Assembly (NCBI GenBank): GCA_021778575.1
Contig: JAJYCH010000311.1
Coordinates: 1 to 6,117 of the forward strand
DNA length: 6,117 nt
Source: Planctomycetota bacterium
GTDB taxonomy: Bacteria; Planctomycetota; Planctomycetia; Isosphaerales; Isosphaeraceae
Direction: 5' to 3'
Both the position numbers and the translations under genes were made by a program. Shown piece after piece: positions 4,182 through 6,117 of this stretch. Within the stretch, counting starts at the first letter, position 1. Each line of letters opens with the position of its first letter. The notes below the pieces were generated by a model. It had not been told where the DNA came from. It made no database searches and saw nothing but the letters and a program-made list of their open reading frames with translations.

Positions 4182-6117
4182 TTAGCTTCCCTGGCTCGAA
4201 TTACTACCACCGCCTTGACGGGAAGCTCCCCCGCCTGGCGACTGACGGGAACCGCCACGGGCACCGGACTTCTTCTTGCCGCCCTTATTCAACCCGGTCA
4301 TCCGGTCGTTGCCGCCCCTTTCGCGTTTCTTGCCCGAATCCTCGATCGCTTGCTTGTAGCCGAGTTCCATGTCTTCACGGACCTCGTCGGATCGATCCAG
4401 GGCCTGAGTTCGGATGACGACGTCGCCGTTGGGCTGAACCAGCATGGCCATCGCGGGAACCTCGAAGTTGTTACGAGTCACGCCAATGTCAGGCAGTTTC
4501 TGGCGACCGCCGACGGTGTCCAGCACGATCGCCCGGCTGTTGAAGTCGATCCGCTCGGACTTGGGTCCGTTTCCGTCGGAGTTGGGCATCTGGACGGAGG
4601 TGTATTCGCCGATGATCTCGCCAGGGCCTCGCGTGTCGTTCTTGATCACGGTTTGACCGCTGGCCGGGTCCCAGCGGACCACCTGGAAGTTGACCAGGTC
4701 ATCACGCCGTTCCGCTTGCTCGGGAGCCTGGGCATAGGCGACGACATCGGCGGGAACGGTGACGATCGGCGAAGGTTCGCTCCAGGGGCCGGAAAGGTTC
4801 GGGCTATCGACGTCGACGCCGGGGTTCACGTCGGTATGCTCGAAGTTGGGGTTGTGGACGACGATCCGGATGCGGAACCGGTAGGTATGATCCGGTTCGA
4901 TGGTGAAGTCGAGCGAGCGGATCATGAGGGCCGGATCGTCGGACTTGGTGAAATTCATGTCGTCGCTCGGGCCGCCACCACCCGGTGCGCCAGGTCCTCC
5001 ACCCCCCATTTCCATTCCCATTCCCATTCCCATTCCCATGCCGCCCATCTTCTTACCACCGCCTTGCTGGCGGCTCACGCTGCCTCCACCCGGAGGAGAC
5101 CCACCCATCGGGCCAGGTCCACCCATCAGCATACCACCGCCCGGCATATTATTTCCGGCGGGCGGGGCATCGGCCTTCTTGTTGATGATCTCGGACGGAA
5201 CCAGCTTCGCCACATGGACGCCCGCCCAGTAGCCGGCCTTGAGGAACGGCAGGGGATCGACCAGCGCGGCGATCCGCTTCGATTCCGGGACGAATTCTTC
5301 GTCGTACTCGGGCAGGTTGTCGAGAACCGCCCAGTTCTTATCCATCTCGGTCGCCGCCCACTCGCTCCACGAGCCGTCGGACTGGAGGGTCTGACGCTCG
5401 ACATCCACCCGTTTGAAATTGGGGTAGGCGATGGCTTCATTCTTGAGCGCCATCAAGTAGTTCTTCTTGAGTTTCTCGTTATCGAGAACCGCCGTGATCA
5501 CGACCCAGCGTTTCCCTTTGACCTCCTCCTTGAAGGGACCCTGGGGCGGAGCGTTGGGGGCTGCATCGTCTTCCTTCTTCTCTTCAGGCTTGGCGGCATT
5601 GCCGGCGAAGATGCCCTTGCGGCGTTCTTCTTCCGCCAGGCGACGCCGCTTCTCCTCGGCAGTCTCTTTTTTCTGGTTGTCGTTGCCGCCGCCAGCGCCG
5701 CCCGGCGCGGCACCGACCACCCCGCCGGGTCGCCCCAGCTTATTGCCGTTCTTGGCTTCGGCTCCCGTGTCGATGATCCGTTCGCCATTGTCATCGAGCG
5801 AAAAAATCGTGATTCCACCGCGACCGGGGAAGGCAGTCAGCTCGGTCGGGGCGATCAGTTCGGGCTGGTCGCGGATCAGGCCGGCGCCGGGCTCGGGCGA
5901 GACCCAGTCAAGTCGGGCTCGATAATTGTCCGGCTTCAAGGCGTTGGAGATCTGCCCTTCAATGACTTTCTGGAAGTTCGGCTCTTTCAGGCCGTCTTTT
6001 TCTAGCTTGGCAAGAATGTCCGAGTCGTTTTGCTTCGCGTCAAGGTTGGACTTGGCGCGGTTGGCATCGGTCCGAAGCTGATCCGGCTGAATATCGAGAA
6101 CCGGATGCACGATAGCG
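4182..6117 (-). CDS. Planctomycete-type protein of unknown function with FN3-like segment and Gly/Met-rich linker, 5' end missing
   Basis: At least 645 residues are visible. The frame is open to the window edge, so the N-terminus, and any signal peptide or membrane anchor, is not seen. A GTG at 6110 is the first possible start, but the frame continues before it. Numbering from that codon: a polar, probably helical start (1-60), a Gly-rich patch (128-142), a highly charged Glu/Lys/Arg segment likely to form a coiled coil (145-182), a folded block starting KGKRWVVITAVLDN (198-211) and running to about 310, a Gly/Pro/Met linker (313-381), an FN3-like segment with YRFRIRIVV and GPWSEP (about 395-455), a further block to about 590, and a basic Gly/Ser/Arg/Gln tail (592-642). 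I recognise no catalytic motif. An envelope or complex-scaffold role is only a guess. The gene converges on the lipoprotein gene and ends in its own terminator. Confidence 0.8.
   Translation of the reverse strand, partial: AIVHPVLDIQPDQLRTDANRAKSNLDAKQNDSDILAKLEKDGLKEPNFQKVIEGQISNALKPDNYRARLDWVSPEPGAGLIRDQPELIAPTELTAFPGRGGITIFSLDDNGERIIDTGAEAKNGNKLGRPGGVVGAAPGGAGGGNDNQKKETAEEKRRRLAEEERRKGIFAGNAAKPEEKKEDDAAPNAPPQGPFKEEVKGKRWVVITAVLDNEKLKKNYLMALKNEAIAYPNFKRVDVERQTLQSDGSWSEWAATEMDKNWAVLDNLPEYDEEFVPESKRIAALVDPLPFLKAGYWAGVHVAKLVPSEIINKKADAPPAGNNMPGGGMLMGGPGPMGGSPPGGGSVSRQQGGGKKMGGMGMGMGMGMEMGGGGPGAPGGGGPSDDMNFTKSDDPALMIRSLDFTIEPDHTYRFRIRIVVHNPNFEHTDVNPGVDVDSPNLSGPWSEPSPIVTVPADVVAYAQAPEQAERRDDLVNFQVVRWDPASGQTVIKNDTRGPGEIIGEYTSVQMPNSDGNGPKSERIDFNSRAIVLDTVGGRQKLPDIGVTRNNFEVPAMAMLVQPNGDVVIRTQALDRSDEVREDMELGYKQAIEDSGKKRERGGNDRMTGLNKGGKKKSGARGGSRQSPGGGASRQGGGSNSSQGS
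4746..4918 (-). other. Coding region for a fibronectin-III-like segment
   Basis: Residues about 399-455 read as a beta-rich stretch: a strand LDFTIEP, then HTYRFRIRIVV, an insertion rich in Asn and Asp, then GPWSEPSPIVTVP. The order Y-x-F-R-x-R followed by GPWSEP and a Val/Thr strand is the usual end of an FN3 fold. The first strands of a full domain are not obvious, so this may be a partial or diverged domain. Confidence 0.5.
4968..5174 (-). other. Coding region for the Gly/Pro/Met-rich linker
   Basis: Residues 313-381 of the minus-strand protein are dominated by Gly, Pro and Met, with short blocks such as MPGGGMLMGG, GPGPMGG and GGGGPGAPGGGG. It separates the middle folded block from the FN3-like segment and is probably disordered. 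It contains the hexanucleotide repeat listed separately. Confidence 0.7.
5005..5040 (-). repeat. In-frame hexanucleotide tandem repeat encoding Gly-Met dipeptides
   Basis: Six tandem units of CCCATT on the plus strand, with a TCCATT variant in unit 2 and CCCATG in the last. On the coding strand they give alternating GGA and ATG codons, read as GMGMGMGMGMEMG. Because the unit is six bases, gain or loss of copies would keep the reading frame. Confidence 0.88.

Noticed and set aside
5005..5040. A CRISPR-like or regulatory repeat array
   Set aside because: The units are six bases with no spacers, in frame inside a coding sequence, and are explained as a codon repeat.
4900..5232. A plus-strand open frame giving a Pro-rich protein with an Ile-Pro repeat
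   Set aside because: It is the complement of the Gly/Met linker of the minus-strand gene. The repetitive composition comes from the hexanucleotide repeat and Gly codons read backwards.
6108..6110. GTG as the true start of the minus-strand gene
   Set aside because: The frame continues upstream to the window edge and no ribosome binding site can be judged in the remaining seven bases. The gene is better treated as 5'-truncated by the window.

Overview
The window is GC-rich, densely coding DNA. I read it as a planctomycete chromosome, probably of the Isosphaeraceae type. That assignment is an inference from the look of the proteins: a double lipopolysaccharide-kinase-like protein, a secreted HExxH lipoprotein of the DUF1570 sort, and a long Gly/Met/Pro-rich protein with a fibronectin-III-like segment. 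No rRNA or other marker gene is present to confirm it.

Layout. Three genes lie on the plus strand. The first is a GT-B glycosyltransferase (96-1214). After an 89-base gap comes a protein with two kinase-like domains in tandem, related to the WaaP/InaA/Kdo-kinase group (1304-3085). After a further 44 bases comes a lipoprotein with an HExxH metallopeptidase signature (3130-4068). A strong 15-bp hairpin (4113-4147) then separates them from a convergent minus-strand gene. That gene (4182 to beyond 6117) runs off the right edge, so its N-terminus is missing. The left 95 bases hold no gene I can identify.

How the genes may work together. The glycosyltransferase and the dual kinase make sense as enzymes that add and phosphorylate sugars on a cell-envelope glycolipid or polysaccharide. 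The lipoprotein follows closely and is probably co-transcribed with the kinase, but nothing links its activity to glycans. The minus-strand gene is a separate unit. It looks like a structural or scaffold-like envelope protein: charged helical segment, Gly/Met-rich linker, FN3-like segment and a basic disordered tail. Its function is unknown.

I see no CRISPR array, tRNA, insertion sequence, phage gene or obvious defence system. The most unusual items are the tandem kinase with two apparently complete catalytic loops, the hexanucleotide repeat coding for Gly-Met repeats, and the 650-codon open frame antisense to the minus-strand gene, which codon bias explains.
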